Positions 6,693 through 15,582 of a stretch of DNA of 64,000 nucleotides are shown in pieces. The notes under the pieces were generated by a model. It was not told the origin of the DNA and ran no database searches. It saw only the letters and a program-made list of their open reading frames with translations. The stretch is from CAVRXT01 sp049644285 (lineage in GTDB: Bacteria > Acidobacteriota > Terriglobia > Acidiferrales > UBA7541). Numbering within the stretch: the first letter of the stretch is position 1; every line of letters starts with the position of its first letter. The stretch spans positions 1-64,000 of the forward strand of contig JBARRP010000181.1 of NCBI GenBank assembly GCA_049644285.1, read 5' to 3'. The position numbers and the translations under genes were made by a program.

Positions 6693-9527
6693 ATGAATAA
6701 AATAACTGCAGCGGCCGGTCAGGAAGTTTCACAGGTGCCCATTGCAGGACGGTGTCCGAACCTATCTGATTTTCTCGGGACGCTATGCCGTCTTCTGGAA
6801 GAACTCAATCTGCGCTATTGCTTGCTGGCCGAGCCTCCTACGGATGCGAGCGGTTTCCGTTTGGGCCCCGAAATGACGGTTCATCCAGAGGATCGGGCTC
6901 GCTTGCCACTGTTGTTCCAGAAACTACGCGAGGAAGGATACCAACCGCTGCAATGCCTGCCCTTGACAGCTGGTGATTGTCGCTACGACTTTGCCAGTTC
7001 CCTGGATGCGGGTGCGTGTTTTTTCAGTTTGACGATCCGCGAGACGTTCCCGACGGGGCGCTTCTTCACCATTGATGATCAGATCCTGGCTCGGCGTCAG
7101 AATCGCGGGAATTGCTGGGTCGCCTGTGAGGCCGACCAGTTCTGTTACATGTTATCGAAAGTCAGCCTGGAGGGCAGCGTCGCAGAAGGCCAGGTGAACC
7201 AACTTAGACAGCTCGCTGAGAGCCTCGGCGCATCCGGGGCCAAGAAGGTTGTGGGGCAGCTGTTCGGACAGGAGTTGCAGCAGGAAGTGCTCGCCGCATG
7301 CGCTGGCGGTCAGTGGGACGGAATCCTGGAGCGACTTGGAGTTCGGTTGCGGCGGGCAAATTTGCGACGCGCTGCCCAGGGGTGGTTCGTGCCTGTGCTC
7401 CTACAACTCCGGTGGGCGTTGCAGCGCTGGTTCCGACCCAGTGGAGTGTACCTCGTCATCCTGGGGCCGGATGGGGTGGGGAAAAGCACCCTAACAAACA
7501 CAATCCTTGAACGCTTGCGACCTTTGTTCAACAGTAGCCGGATTTTTCAATGGCGCCCTCAGGTTATCAAGCCCAGAGCCCGGTATTCTCCCTGGTTCAA
7601 TCCGCCGCACGACAAACCGCCGCACGGACCTGTGGAGTCGACCCTTCGCATTCTCTCCGTGCTTGTGGACTACTGGGTGGGCTACCCGACGGTGATCCGG
7701 CCGCTGCTGGCGCGCGCTGGTCTGATCATCTGGGACCGCGATTTTCACGATCTGCTGGTGGATCGCCTGCGCTATCGGTATGGCGGGCCGCATTGGCTTC
7801 CTGAACTGGTCGCCAAGCTCTTACCTCAGCCGGAAACACTGTACCTGACGCTCGATGCGGAGACAGACATCATCCTATCTCGCAAGCAGGAAGTCGCCCC
7901 GGATGAACTGCGGCGTCAACAAATCGCCTATGCAGAGCTGGCCGCAAAGCTTCCCAATTCGACTTTGATTCGCACAGATCAAGGTTTCGAGGCCAGCAGC
8001 TCGGCAGCGATGGGAGCAATACTCACGTACCTGGCGCGACGCTTCGAATACCGCGAGCGAGAAGCATTGCCGCACCCACTGCCGCAATCCAACGGAGACC
8101 GAACAGCAGCACAAACCGTCCCTTCGACCGCGCACGCCGGCCACAATTCCTACTCGGGCATGCAAAACTGGGGTCAATTGTACACCAAATGGAAAGTTTG
8201 GTGCTTTAAGGCATCCATGGCTATTACGGATCAGGCGCTGATCTCCGGATCGAACTTTGTTCTCAGTATTATCCTGGCCCGCTATTTGTCTGCAAGCCAG
8301 TACGGTACTTATGCCATGGCTCTTTCGACCTTCGTGTTGTTTTCCCTGGTACACCAAGCCCTGGTCTTGGAACCCATGTCGGTACTTGGTCCCTCCCTGT
8401 ATCGAGGCTCCATACGGCATTATCTGGGCCTTCTGATGTGGGTCCAGTTGGGCTTCAGTGCAATAGTTGTGATCTGCTTGGCTTCGGTCGGAATTGCAGG
8501 CTCGGTACTGAGGGAACCCAGTCGCCTGACGCTGGCTTTTATCGGGATGGGCATTGCCAGTCCATTCGTGCTGCTCTTCTGGTTTGCGCGCCGAGCGCAC
8601 TACTTACATATGTTGCCGGGTCGCGCCGTGGTTGGCGCGATAGCATATTCGGCACTCCTTAGTGTCGGGATCGGAGCTCTATATTACGGCCGAGTGCTTT
8701 CGCCCTTCACTGCCTTCCTCGTTATGGGAGTCAGCGCCCTGTTCACAAGCATCTTGCTTCTGATTCGCCTGCGCTCGGTCAAGGAGTCTACGGTTGCTCC
8801 CGTGAGGCCGACGCTGCGTCAAGTTGGCGTGCAACATTGGCGATATGGTGGCTGGGCGTTGGTCAGCATGGTGTTTCTCTGGATCCCATGGAATATCTTG
8901 TACTCGGTCGTAACGCACTTTCGTGGCTTGGAGGCAACCGGTACTTTGATCGCCCTACTGAACCTGGCCCTGCCAATGACAGCGACTTACGGAGCCTTCT
9001 CTATGCTTGTTATGCCCTACACCGCTCGCCTTGGGGCGGAGGGCGGGTGGAAGGCGGCAAGAGTTCAGGCCTGGAAACTTGCTGGGCTGTTTGTCGTTGG
9101 ATCAGGCGCTTACTGGTTGGTGGTGTGCCTGTTCCGAAATGAACTCATTCATTTTCTTTACAAAGGTCAGTACGCTGAAGTGATTCCCCTGGTGCCGGTG
9201 GTCGCACTCTCCTCGATCCTGGCAGGCGCGGCCATGGGGCCAACGATCGCCATCAAAGCCATGCGATCGCCTGCCACCACGTCGCGCGTCTATTTCAGTT
9301 CGAGCTTAGTTTCCATAATGGTGGGGATACCCGCCTGCCGTGCGTGGGGATATCGGGGAGCCGTTCTGGCCATTTTGCTGTCCAGCGTGACGACTTGCAT
9401 CGCTGGATTTCTAAAATGCCCCGGTCCCCAAGAGCGTTACCGTCACGTATCAGCGCACGGCGCGAAGCAAATGCATCCAGATTCTTCTCCCTCCACAGTT
9501 GCCGATGTACAGCAAGAAATGCCCTAG
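6693..9527 (+). CDS. Fusion: NTase-like region, thymidylate-kinase-like P-loop kinase and Wzx-type flippase
   Basis: 944 residues in one uninterrupted frame. Residues 1-235 resemble, weakly, the nucleotidyltransferase-like leaders seen in polysaccharide loci. Residues 250-460 are a thymidylate-kinase-like P-loop domain with Walker A GPDGVGKST at 258-266 and DRDFHDLLVDRLRY downstream. From about 490 the protein becomes a 12-helix-type polysaccharide flippase (ITDQALISGSNFVLSIILARYLSASQYGTYAMA). An ATG at 8160 (Met490) just before the flippase part could act as an internal start, but I see no good ribosome site there. The flippase would move the lipid-linked repeat unit outward; the kinase-like part has no assigned substrate. 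A fusion of these functions is unusual. Confidence 0.8.
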   Translation: MNKITAAAGQEVSQVPIAGRCPNLSDFLGTLCRLLEELNLRYCLLAEPPTDASGFRLGPEMTVHPEDRARLPLLFQKLREEGYQPLQCLPLTAGDCRYDFASSLDAGACFFSLTIRETFPTGRFFTIDDQILARRQNRGNCWVACEADQFCYMLSKVSLEGSVAEGQVNQLRQLAESLGASGAKKVVGQLFGQELQQEVLAACAGGQWDGILERLGVRLRRANLRRAAQGWFVPVLLQLRWALQRWFRPSGVYLVILGPDGVGKSTLTNTILERLRPLFNSSRIFQWRPQVIKPRARYSPWFNPPHDKPPHGPVESTLRILSVLVDYWVGYPTVIRPLLARAGLIIWDRDFHDLLVDRLRYRYGGPHWLPELVAKLLPQPETLYLTLDAETDIILSRKQEVAPDELRRQQIAYAELAAKLPNSTLIRTDQGFEASSSAAMGAILTYLARRFEYREREALPHPLPQSNGDRTAAQTVPSTAHAGHNSYSGMQNWGQLYTKWKVWCFKASMAITDQALISGSNFVLSIILARYLSASQYGTYAMALSTFVLFSLVHQALVLEPMSVLGPSLYRGSIRHYLGLLMWVQLGFSAIVVICLASVGIAGSVLREPSRLTLAFIGMGIASPFVLLFWFARRAHYLHMLPGRAVVGAIAYSALLSVGIGALYYGRVLSPFTAFLVMGVSALFTSILLLIRLRSVKESTVAPVRPTLRQVGVQHWRYGGWALVSMVFLWIPWNILYSVVTHFRGLEATGTLIALLNLALPMTATYGAFSMLVMPYTARLGAEGGWKAARVQAWKLAGLFVVGSGAYWLVVCLFRNELIHFLYKGQYAEVIPLVPVVALSSILAGAAMGPTIAIKAMRSPATTSRVYFSSSLVSIMVGIPACRAWGYRGAVLAILLSSVTTCIAGFLKCPGPQERYRHVSAHGAKQMHPDSSPSTVADVQQEMP

Positions 9528-9532
9528 TCAAA

Positions 9533-11020
9533 ATGTCGACTCTAACAGTTACGAAGGTCCACAGCTCATGGCTGGATGCAAAGACACTGCTTGGCTTTGT
9601 TATCGCCACGGGGCTGGGTGTTTTGATGGCAGCTTACCCACTCGTCGGCTTGGGCGGGCTAGCAATGTGCCTCACCTTGTACGCAATTCTGCGGTGGTGC
9701 CGAGGGCGCCTGGAACTTTGGCAGACCCTGGTCCTGGCAGCGATGACACCTTACATCATCTTGAATTATGGGTTTGACAACCTTGCGGTCGGAGTGGGTG
9801 GATTCCACTTCCCGGTGGGCGAGTTGCTGATGTTCCTAGCGCTCGCTCTGGTGATTTTCGGGAAGGAACGGGGCCTATTGAGCACGCTGCTGGATCCCCC
9901 CGTTGTTTGCTTGTTCGCCTTACTGTTGTTGTCGTGCGTTCACTTGGTCATCGATGTCCCGCGGTATGGAATATATGCCGTTCGAGACAGCTCCCTGTTC
10001 GTTGAGGCAGTCTTTCTGCTCTTGGGGGCGGTCTGGGCTCGGAATCCCCGGAAGACACGGCGCCTGGTACTCTGGATGTTCTTCGTCTTCTTGCTGAACC
10101 TCATCTACACCTACACCTTTCCGTGGAACGAGCAAATCCAGGCTTGGTCACCCACGTCTGGAGTGTTCCACCCAGTCCCGCTGTTCGGAAATTACGAGCA
10201 GAATGGTCTTTTTCTGGTTGCCGGAGCGCTCTTCTGTATCTGGCTTGGGCCATCGCTTGTCCGCTGGCCACGCTGGGTTTTGCTAGGGTTGGTGGTGGCA
10301 CAGTTAGGGGGGTTAGCCATCCTCCAGCTTCGGTCGATGTATGTCGGTATTCTCGTCGTTCTTCTGCTCTTGTTCCTGTTGCGCGAAACCAAGAAACTGG
10401 CCGGGTTCGCGTCCGCGCTCGGGTGGGGCGTGGGAGGGGTGCTGGCGATGCTCCTAGCTGTCTCCGCGCTAGGCATCAGCCTGCGGGGACGCATGGGGCC
10501 TGTCGACCTGTCCTTCATCGAGGAGCACGGGAGAACTATTCTGGCCGTGGGCGACGCGAATGCCCGCATGGGACACGATGTGGACCGCGGGGAATGGTAC
10601 GGAGAGGTTTGGGATCGGATTCGTTCGAGCCCGTCGAATCTGATCGTCGGCGAAGGCTTCGGCCAAGCCCTAATCGACTTTGAGAATGAACAGGGCGTAC
10701 CCGTCCGCCAACCCCACAACACCTCGCTGACTATCCTGGCGCGCTTAGGCTTCTTGGGCTTGTCGATATGGCTACTGTTCCTCGTGTTGATGGCAGTGCG
10801 CTATGTTCGATTTATACGGACGCGTAGGGCATTTGCGGGAGCTTCCGCCCTCGTTCTCTGGCTTTTTATGTACTCGGTTCTAGCTTTGTTATTCACCAGC
10901 GTGCAGCCCGAATTTGAATTCTCCCACGGCGCCATCCCGTTTTTCTTCCTGCAGGGCCTAGCCATCGGAATCATGCGGAACGCGGACGACAGATTCGACT
11001 TTCGACCCTTGGCTGCCTGA
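9533..11020 (+). CDS. O-antigen ligase / Wzy-type polymerase family membrane protein
   Basis: 495 residues from the ATG at 9533, six bases after the flippase stop. The frame extends further upstream, but that part overlaps the flippase gene and lacks family character. About eleven membrane helices surround a large periplasmic loop containing RGRMG and GEGFGQAL, then PHNTSLTILARLGFLGL, the conserved His-Asn near the last helices of Wzy_C/WaaL-like proteins. It is the likely polymerase of the locus, since the lipid-carrier transferase, flippase and co-polymerase are all encoded beside it. Confidence 0.85.
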   Translation: MSTLTVTKVHSSWLDAKTLLGFVIATGLGVLMAAYPLVGLGGLAMCLTLYAILRWCRGRLELWQTLVLAAMTPYIILNYGFDNLAVGVGGFHFPVGELLMFLALALVIFGKERGLLSTLLDPPVVCLFALLLLSCVHLVIDVPRYGIYAVRDSSLFVEAVFLLLGAVWARNPRKTRRLVLWMFFVFLLNLIYTYTFPWNEQIQAWSPTSGVFHPVPLFGNYEQNGLFLVAGALFCIWLGPSLVRWPRWVLLGLVVAQLGGLAILQLRSMYVGILVVLLLLFLLRETKKLAGFASALGWGVGGVLAMLLAVSALGISLRGRMGPVDLSFIEEHGRTILAVGDANARMGHDVDRGEWYGEVWDRIRSSPSNLIVGEGFGQALIDFENEQGVPVRQPHNTSLTILARLGFLGLSIWLLFLVLMAVRYVRFIRTRRAFAGASALVLWLFMYSVLALLFTSVQPEFEFSHGAIPFFFLQGLAIGIMRNADDRFDFRPLAA

Positions 11021-11072
11021 GCCCCGTGCAGGGCGGGCCGACTCTGTCCGATCGCTCGGGACCGTAGAGGTC

Positions 11073-11837
11073 ATGAACACAATCAGGATCGTAAGCACGA
11101 GTTGGGACGATGGACACCCATGCGACCTCCGTCTAGCGGAGGCGCTCGCGAAGCGGAACCTGTCGGCAACATTTTACGTTCCTCTGGCTAACAAGGAGGG
11201 CCGGTCGGTCCTCCACGCTACGGCTCTACGCGAAATCGTGAGCCAGGGATTTGAAATCGGCGCGCATACGCTGTCGCACCGGGTCCTGTCCGGGCTGTCC
11301 GACGAAGAACTGGCCGAGGAAGTACGAGGTTCAAAGCAAATGCTTGAGGAACAGCTCGGCAGGGAAGTGTCGATGTTCTGCTATCCGCGAGGACGCTACG
11401 ATTGGAGAGTGGTCAACTGCGTGCGGCAATCCGGCTTCAGGGGGGCGCGGACAACGCGCATGCTTGCTCATACCCTCGGGTTCAACCGTTTCGAAATGCC
11501 GACTACCTTACAGGCTTACCCGCACCCTCCGCTCAACTATCTAAAGAACCTCGGCAAGCGCAGGGACTTGGCAGGAATAGGCCGCTACTTCAAGGATTAC
11601 CTGCGGTGCCGGAGCTGGGTCGAAATGGGGAAGAAGCTTTTCCGAGACGTCCTGGACCAGGGGGGCATTTGGCATCTATACGGCCATTCGTGGGAGCTCG
11701 AAGAGCTCGGACTCTGGGACCAGTTGCAGGAGATGCTTGACTACGTAAGTAACCGGCCGGGCGTAATCTACGCCTCCAACAGTCGGGCCCTCGAGCTTGT
11801 ACAGGGGCAAACCTCTGCAGTTGCGGAAGCCGCATGA
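11073..11837 (+). CDS. NodB-type polysaccharide deacetylase
   Basis: 254 residues of the carbohydrate esterase 4/NodB family. Motif 1 is TSWDDGH with Asp12-Asp13, and motif 2 is HTLSH at 65-69, so the Asp-His-His metal triad is complete. CYPRGRYD follows as motif 3. No signal peptide is evident, suggesting cytosolic action or action on a lipid-linked or nucleotide sugar. The stop overlaps the next start by four bases (ATGA), so it is co-translated with the GT4 glycosyltransferase. Removal of N-acetyl groups from the polymer or its precursor is the likely role. Confidence 0.85.
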   Translation: MNTIRIVSTSWDDGHPCDLRLAEALAKRNLSATFYVPLANKEGRSVLHATALREIVSQGFEIGAHTLSHRVLSGLSDEELAEEVRGSKQMLEEQLGREVSMFCYPRGRYDWRVVNCVRQSGFRGARTTRMLAHTLGFNRFEMPTTLQAYPHPPLNYLKNLGKRRDLAGIGRYFKDYLRCRSWVEMGKKLFRDVLDQGGIWHLYGHSWELEELGLWDQLQEMLDYVSNRPGVIYASNSRALELVQGQTSAVAEAA

Positions 11838-13099
11838 AGATAGTCCTGGTTCACAACACCTATCAGCTTGCCGGAGGCGAAGACGTCGTCTTCCGGAATG
11901 AATGCGACTTGCTAAAGAGGGCGGGGCACGAGGTTGTCGAGTACCAGCGCAGCAACCACGATGTTTCTCATTTTGTGCCCCTTCGCCAATTGGCTCTGGC
12001 CAAGCGAACGATCTGGGCCAGCGAAACGCGGCGGGAGTTCCGCCGACTGCTACAGCTACAGAAGCCGGATATTGTGCACGTCCACAACACGTTTGTGATG
12101 ATCTCACCGTCGATCTACTGGGCGTGCCGTGACGCCCAGGTGCCGGTGGTGCAGACGCTTCACAACTACCGGCTGCTGTGTCCCGGAGCGAATTTCCTAC
12201 GCGATGGCAAGGTCTGCGAAGAATGCTTGGAGCACGGTGTTTGGCAGGGCGTGCGCTATGGCTGCTACCGTGGTTCCCGCCCTGCAACCGCGGTCGTGGC
12301 TGCAATGCTTACGACCCACCACTTTCTGGGTACCTGGTCGCGGTTGATCGAGTACTACCTGGTTCCAACGCAGTTCGCGCGTCGCAAGTTCATCGCAGGG
12401 GGTTTGCCCCCGGACAAGATCTTGGTCAAACCGAACTTTGTTCACCCTGATCCCGGTGAGGGACATGGCGACCGTAACTATGCACTATTTGTGGGCCGGC
12501 TTTCCCCCGAGAAAGGCCTGCAAACCCTCCTGACCGCCTGGGCCTCCCTGCCCACCTCTATCCCGCTTCACATTGTGGGTGACGGCCCCTTGCGGGCAGA
12601 ACTCGAAGAGTACGTCCGGCAACATGGTCTTTGCAGTGTGCGTTTCCGGGGACGTTTGATGTGGGAGGAAACCATGGCCGTCATGAAGAAGGCACGCTGC
12701 CTGATTCTCCCCAGCCAGTGTTATGAAGGAGCACTGCCGTTGACGGTGGTCGAGGCGTTTGCCTCTGGCACCCCGGTCATTGCCTCGCGATTGGGAGCCA
12801 TGCAGGAGCTGATTTCGGATGGCTGCACGGGACTCCACTTCACTCCCGGCGATGCACAGGATCTAGCGTGCAAGGTCGAGCGCGTATGGGGGCACCCGAC
12901 AGACATGGCAGAGATGAGCAAGCAGGCCCGACGGGAATACGAGGCAAATTACACGGCGGCAAGTAGCTACAAGGTGCTGCTAGAAACTTATCGGCGGGCC
13001 ATCGGGGAAAACAAGGCGGGACCGGCGGACCTCGCAGCCGATTCCGTGAGCCCGGCTTGGCGTATTGAGGGTCAAGCACAAGAATCACACCGCGTATAG
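11834..13099 (+). CDS. GT4-family glycosyltransferase
   Basis: 421 residues, GT-B fold. The N-terminus (VHNTYQLAGGEDVVFRNE) and the HVHNTF segment are typical of one GT4 branch in polysaccharide loci. The C-terminal domain has FVGRLSPEKGLQTLL, then VVEAFASGTPVIAS with the preceding acidic donor-binding region. It would transfer a nucleotide-activated sugar to the growing lipid-linked repeat unit on the cytoplasmic face. It overlaps the deacetylase gene by four bases. Confidence 0.9.
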   Translation: MKIVLVHNTYQLAGGEDVVFRNECDLLKRAGHEVVEYQRSNHDVSHFVPLRQLALAKRTIWASETRREFRRLLQLQKPDIVHVHNTFVMISPSIYWACRDAQVPVVQTLHNYRLLCPGANFLRDGKVCEECLEHGVWQGVRYGCYRGSRPATAVVAAMLTTHHFLGTWSRLIEYYLVPTQFARRKFIAGGLPPDKILVKPNFVHPDPGEGHGDRNYALFVGRLSPEKGLQTLLTAWASLPTSIPLHIVGDGPLRAELEEYVRQHGLCSVRFRGRLMWEETMAVMKKARCLILPSQCYEGALPLTVVEAFASGTPVIASRLGAMQELISDGCTGLHFTPGDAQDLACKVERVWGHPTDMAEMSKQARREYEANYTAASSYKVLLETYRRAIGENKAGPADLAADSVSPAWRIEGQAQESHRV

Positions 13100-13257
13100 G
13101 ATTCGGTCCGACAAATCGCCCGTCTGAACCAGCTTGGGGCATGCGTCCGCTCCGGCGGCGCAGCGGCGCCTTCCATCGTGGTTACCGTTCAGACGACTCA
13201 ACAGGTAGCCCTGGAGCGTCCCAACCGCTCACCCTTGGGAGGCCAGGACACGGAGAC

Positions 13258-14346
13258 ATGGCTATGAAGAAAAATCTCAGTGCGGAAGCGCACCTCCACG
13301 CGCTGTCACTCTTGGTATTCTGCCCCCAGAGATCAGCCGAGGCGGTTCATCACGTTGCGAGGTTGGATCAGGCGGGACGCGAGGAATTCTTTCGACTCGC
13401 CGACGTTCACCACGTCGTTATCCGGGCTTTGCAGCCGCTGGCGCGGGAAGCTGCGGCGGGCGGTCAGCCGGAACTGGCGACCCTTGCGCAAGTCGCACTC
13501 AACCAGGAGCAGGAACGGATCGCCAAAGCGGTCGCCGCTCTGGAGAGGGTCTGTGTCGAACTCGAAGCGGCTGACTGCCCAGTCGCCGTGCTGAAGACGC
13601 TGGACCATTGGCCCGACTTTGGAAACGATATCGACCTGATCACGATGGCGGACGAGCGCCGTATCGAGAGTGTCTTTCTCCACAGGCTCAACGGCCGACG
13701 GCTGGGCCGCTCAGTGGCCGACCACCTCGCCCACAAGCGGAGTTTTGAGCTTGAGGGTCTTCGCGAAACAGTCGAGATTCACATTGGAAGGGTGGGGCAA
13801 GCGGGGGAGCACATCGGGCTTGCACGTCGGTTCCTCAACCGCCGCGTACCCGCGAAGTTCAATGGCAACACTTTTCTGTTACCCGCGCCCGAAGAACGCA
13901 TCATCGAAGGCACGCTCGAACGCATGTACCGGCACCTCTACTTCCGCATCTGCGACATCCGGGACACGGCCCAGATGGTCGAATCGGGATCGTTGGATTA
14001 CAAAGAGCTGCGCGCCGCGGCAGACCTCGGCGGCATCTGGGCCGGCGTGGCGACGTATCTGCGAATCACCTCCGAGTATGTCCGCGAGTACCGCGGCACT
14101 GACTTGCACCTTCCGAGGGAGGTATTGGCTGCCGCACGCTTTGGCTCGGACAAGATGATCGCCCGCAGTAAGTATCTCTGGGTTCCCATTCTTCCTCAGA
14201 GTTTTGCCCTGTTTGCAAAGCAATTTGCACAACTTGTCCGGAGTGGAAACGTATCTGCGACCGCGCGGCTGAGCCTGTTGCCGCCCTTGGCCAGCATGGC
14301 GGTTTTGGCTTACGCCGTCGGCGCCAACAGTGAACGAATCTGGTGA
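13258..14346 (+). CDS. Nucleotidyltransferase-family protein (NTP_transf_5-like)
   Basis: About 362 residues from the ATG at 13258, which has a GGAG-like site (ACGGAGAC) directly before it. The same frame could start at 13141, but the extra N-terminus is basic and low in family signal. The core motif GNDIDL (Asp124 and Asp126) is the acidic pair of the nucleotidyltransferase-like family common in capsule and exopolysaccharide clusters, preceded by VAVLKTLDHWPDF. The true substrate of this family is not settled. It ends inside the start of the next gene (17-base overlap), consistent with an operon. Confidence 0.7.
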   Translation: MAMKKNLSAEAHLHALSLLVFCPQRSAEAVHHVARLDQAGREEFFRLADVHHVVIRALQPLAREAAAGGQPELATLAQVALNQEQERIAKAVAALERVCVELEAADCPVAVLKTLDHWPDFGNDIDLITMADERRIESVFLHRLNGRRLGRSVADHLAHKRSFELEGLRETVEIHIGRVGQAGEHIGLARRFLNRRVPAKFNGNTFLLPAPEERIIEGTLERMYRHLYFRICDIRDTAQMVESGSLDYKELRAAADLGGIWAGVATYLRITSEYVREYRGTDLHLPREVLAAARFGSDKMIARSKYLWVPILPQSFALFAKQFAQLVRSGNVSATARLSLLPPLASMAVLAYAVGANSERIW

Positions 14347-15490
14347 CCATTCCACATACTTAACCTACCTGGGGAGGTTCGGTTTGCGTAAGTCAACAAC
14401 ATCTCGGTCAAATGCAAGGTTCTCGTTGCCCGCGCTGTTTATACGCAAGTGGCGACTCGCGCGACGCGTGTACCGGAACGACGGCACATTTACTTTGCTT
14501 GTGGAAGTCCTGTGTCAAGTTTGCAAGCCCGCAGTGTGGGTGTACGACTCTTTTCGATGGTGGTGGTACCAAGCCCGAGGAAAGAAATCCGTTACCGTGT
14601 TGGGTCATCAGATCGTCGTTATTCCGAGGGACCCGGGGATTTCGCGGGAGCTGGCCCTGTACAAAGTGCATGAGCCGTTGGCCACCCGTCTTCTGATGCA
14701 AACCCTGAAACCGGGCATGAACGTCGTCGATATCGGCGGCAATATCGGCTACTACGCAATGCTGGAAGCGCGCCTGGTCGGTCCCACGGGCATGGTGATT
14801 GCCATCGAACCCATGCCGAAAAATTCCGAACAGCTATGCAAGAACGTGCAAGCCAACGGGTATCAGAACATCCGCATTCACAAGTTGGCCATCGGCGACC
14901 GGAACGGTACTGCTTCCATGTACATTTCCGGGAAATCGAACTGGCATTCCTTGTATCCCTCTACGTCGTCGAAGGGAGAGATACAAGTTCCGGTCCGCAC
15001 CTTGGACTCCCTCCTGATGCCTTACGACCTCTCCTCCGTGGATTTGATGCGCATGGACTTGGAAGGCTATGAAGTGGTGGTAATCAAAGGCATGCGGCGG
15101 ACTCTTGAAAAGCATAGCCCGCGTTTGCTCGTTGAGCTCCACCCGGACTTGCTTGGGAAGCCAGTAATCGTGGAATACCTCCACTCTCTTGAGAATCTGG
15201 GTTACGGCGTCGAGTGGCTGTTCGAGCAGGAACGCGATCTGCCGCTTCGTTGGCGCTTTTTGAAAGTGGAGAAGCCAACGATGAGCGAGTTGATGGACGA
15301 TTCGCGGATCTGCGGGGATCCTCCCAGGGCAATGACGGCGCTCTTTTCCCGAAGTATTCGACAAGACGTGTCAACGACCAATGTGAAAACCAGGGGCTGG
15401 CAGCTTGCGATGCCGGAAAAGCCCTCGAGGGAAGCCCAAGCGATCGCACGGTCCAGGTTGCCGCGCCAAGCCAGCACTTCTTCTGATTAG
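14330..15490 (+). CDS. FkbM-family SAM-dependent methyltransferase
   Basis: 386 residues. The SAM-binding motif VVDIGGNIGYYAMLEA is followed by IAIEPMPKN and the FkbM signatures VPVRTLDSLL, VDLMRMDLEGYEVVVIKGM and PRLLVELHP. The family O-methylates sugars or polyketides; here a sugar of the exopolysaccharide is the likely target. The N-terminal 100 residues are basic and not part of the catalytic domain, and the C-terminal 60 residues look disordered. Its start overlaps the upstream gene by 17 bases. Confidence 0.88.
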   Translation: MNESGDHSTYLTYLGRFGLRKSTTSRSNARFSLPALFIRKWRLARRVYRNDGTFTLLVEVLCQVCKPAVWVYDSFRWWWYQARGKKSVTVLGHQIVVIPRDPGISRELALYKVHEPLATRLLMQTLKPGMNVVDIGGNIGYYAMLEARLVGPTGMVIAIEPMPKNSEQLCKNVQANGYQNIRIHKLAIGDRNGTASMYISGKSNWHSLYPSTSSKGEIQVPVRTLDSLLMPYDLSSVDLMRMDLEGYEVVVIKGMRRTLEKHSPRLLVELHPDLLGKPVIVEYLHSLENLGYGVEWLFEQERDLPLRWRFLKVEKPTMSELMDDSRICGDPPRAMTALFSRSIRQDVSTTNVKTRGWQLAMPEKPSREAQAIARSRLPRQASTSSD

Positions 15491-15582
15491 AGAACCCTTC
15501 CGGCCATGAGTCCCCGCATGGCTGGCGATGGATACTGAGGCGATTTATGCATCACGATCACAGGCGATAAAAGGAGAAATCA

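Noticed and set aside
9344..9532. Upstream extension of the polymerase/ligase frame
   Set aside because: It overlaps the flippase gene out of frame and encodes an Arg/Ser-rich stretch unlike the family; the ATG at 9533 is preferred.
15501..15524. Hairpin CGGCCATG/CATGGCTG between the methyltransferase and epimerase genes
   Set aside because: No T-run follows and no riboswitch-like context; could be a processing site but nothing supports a call.
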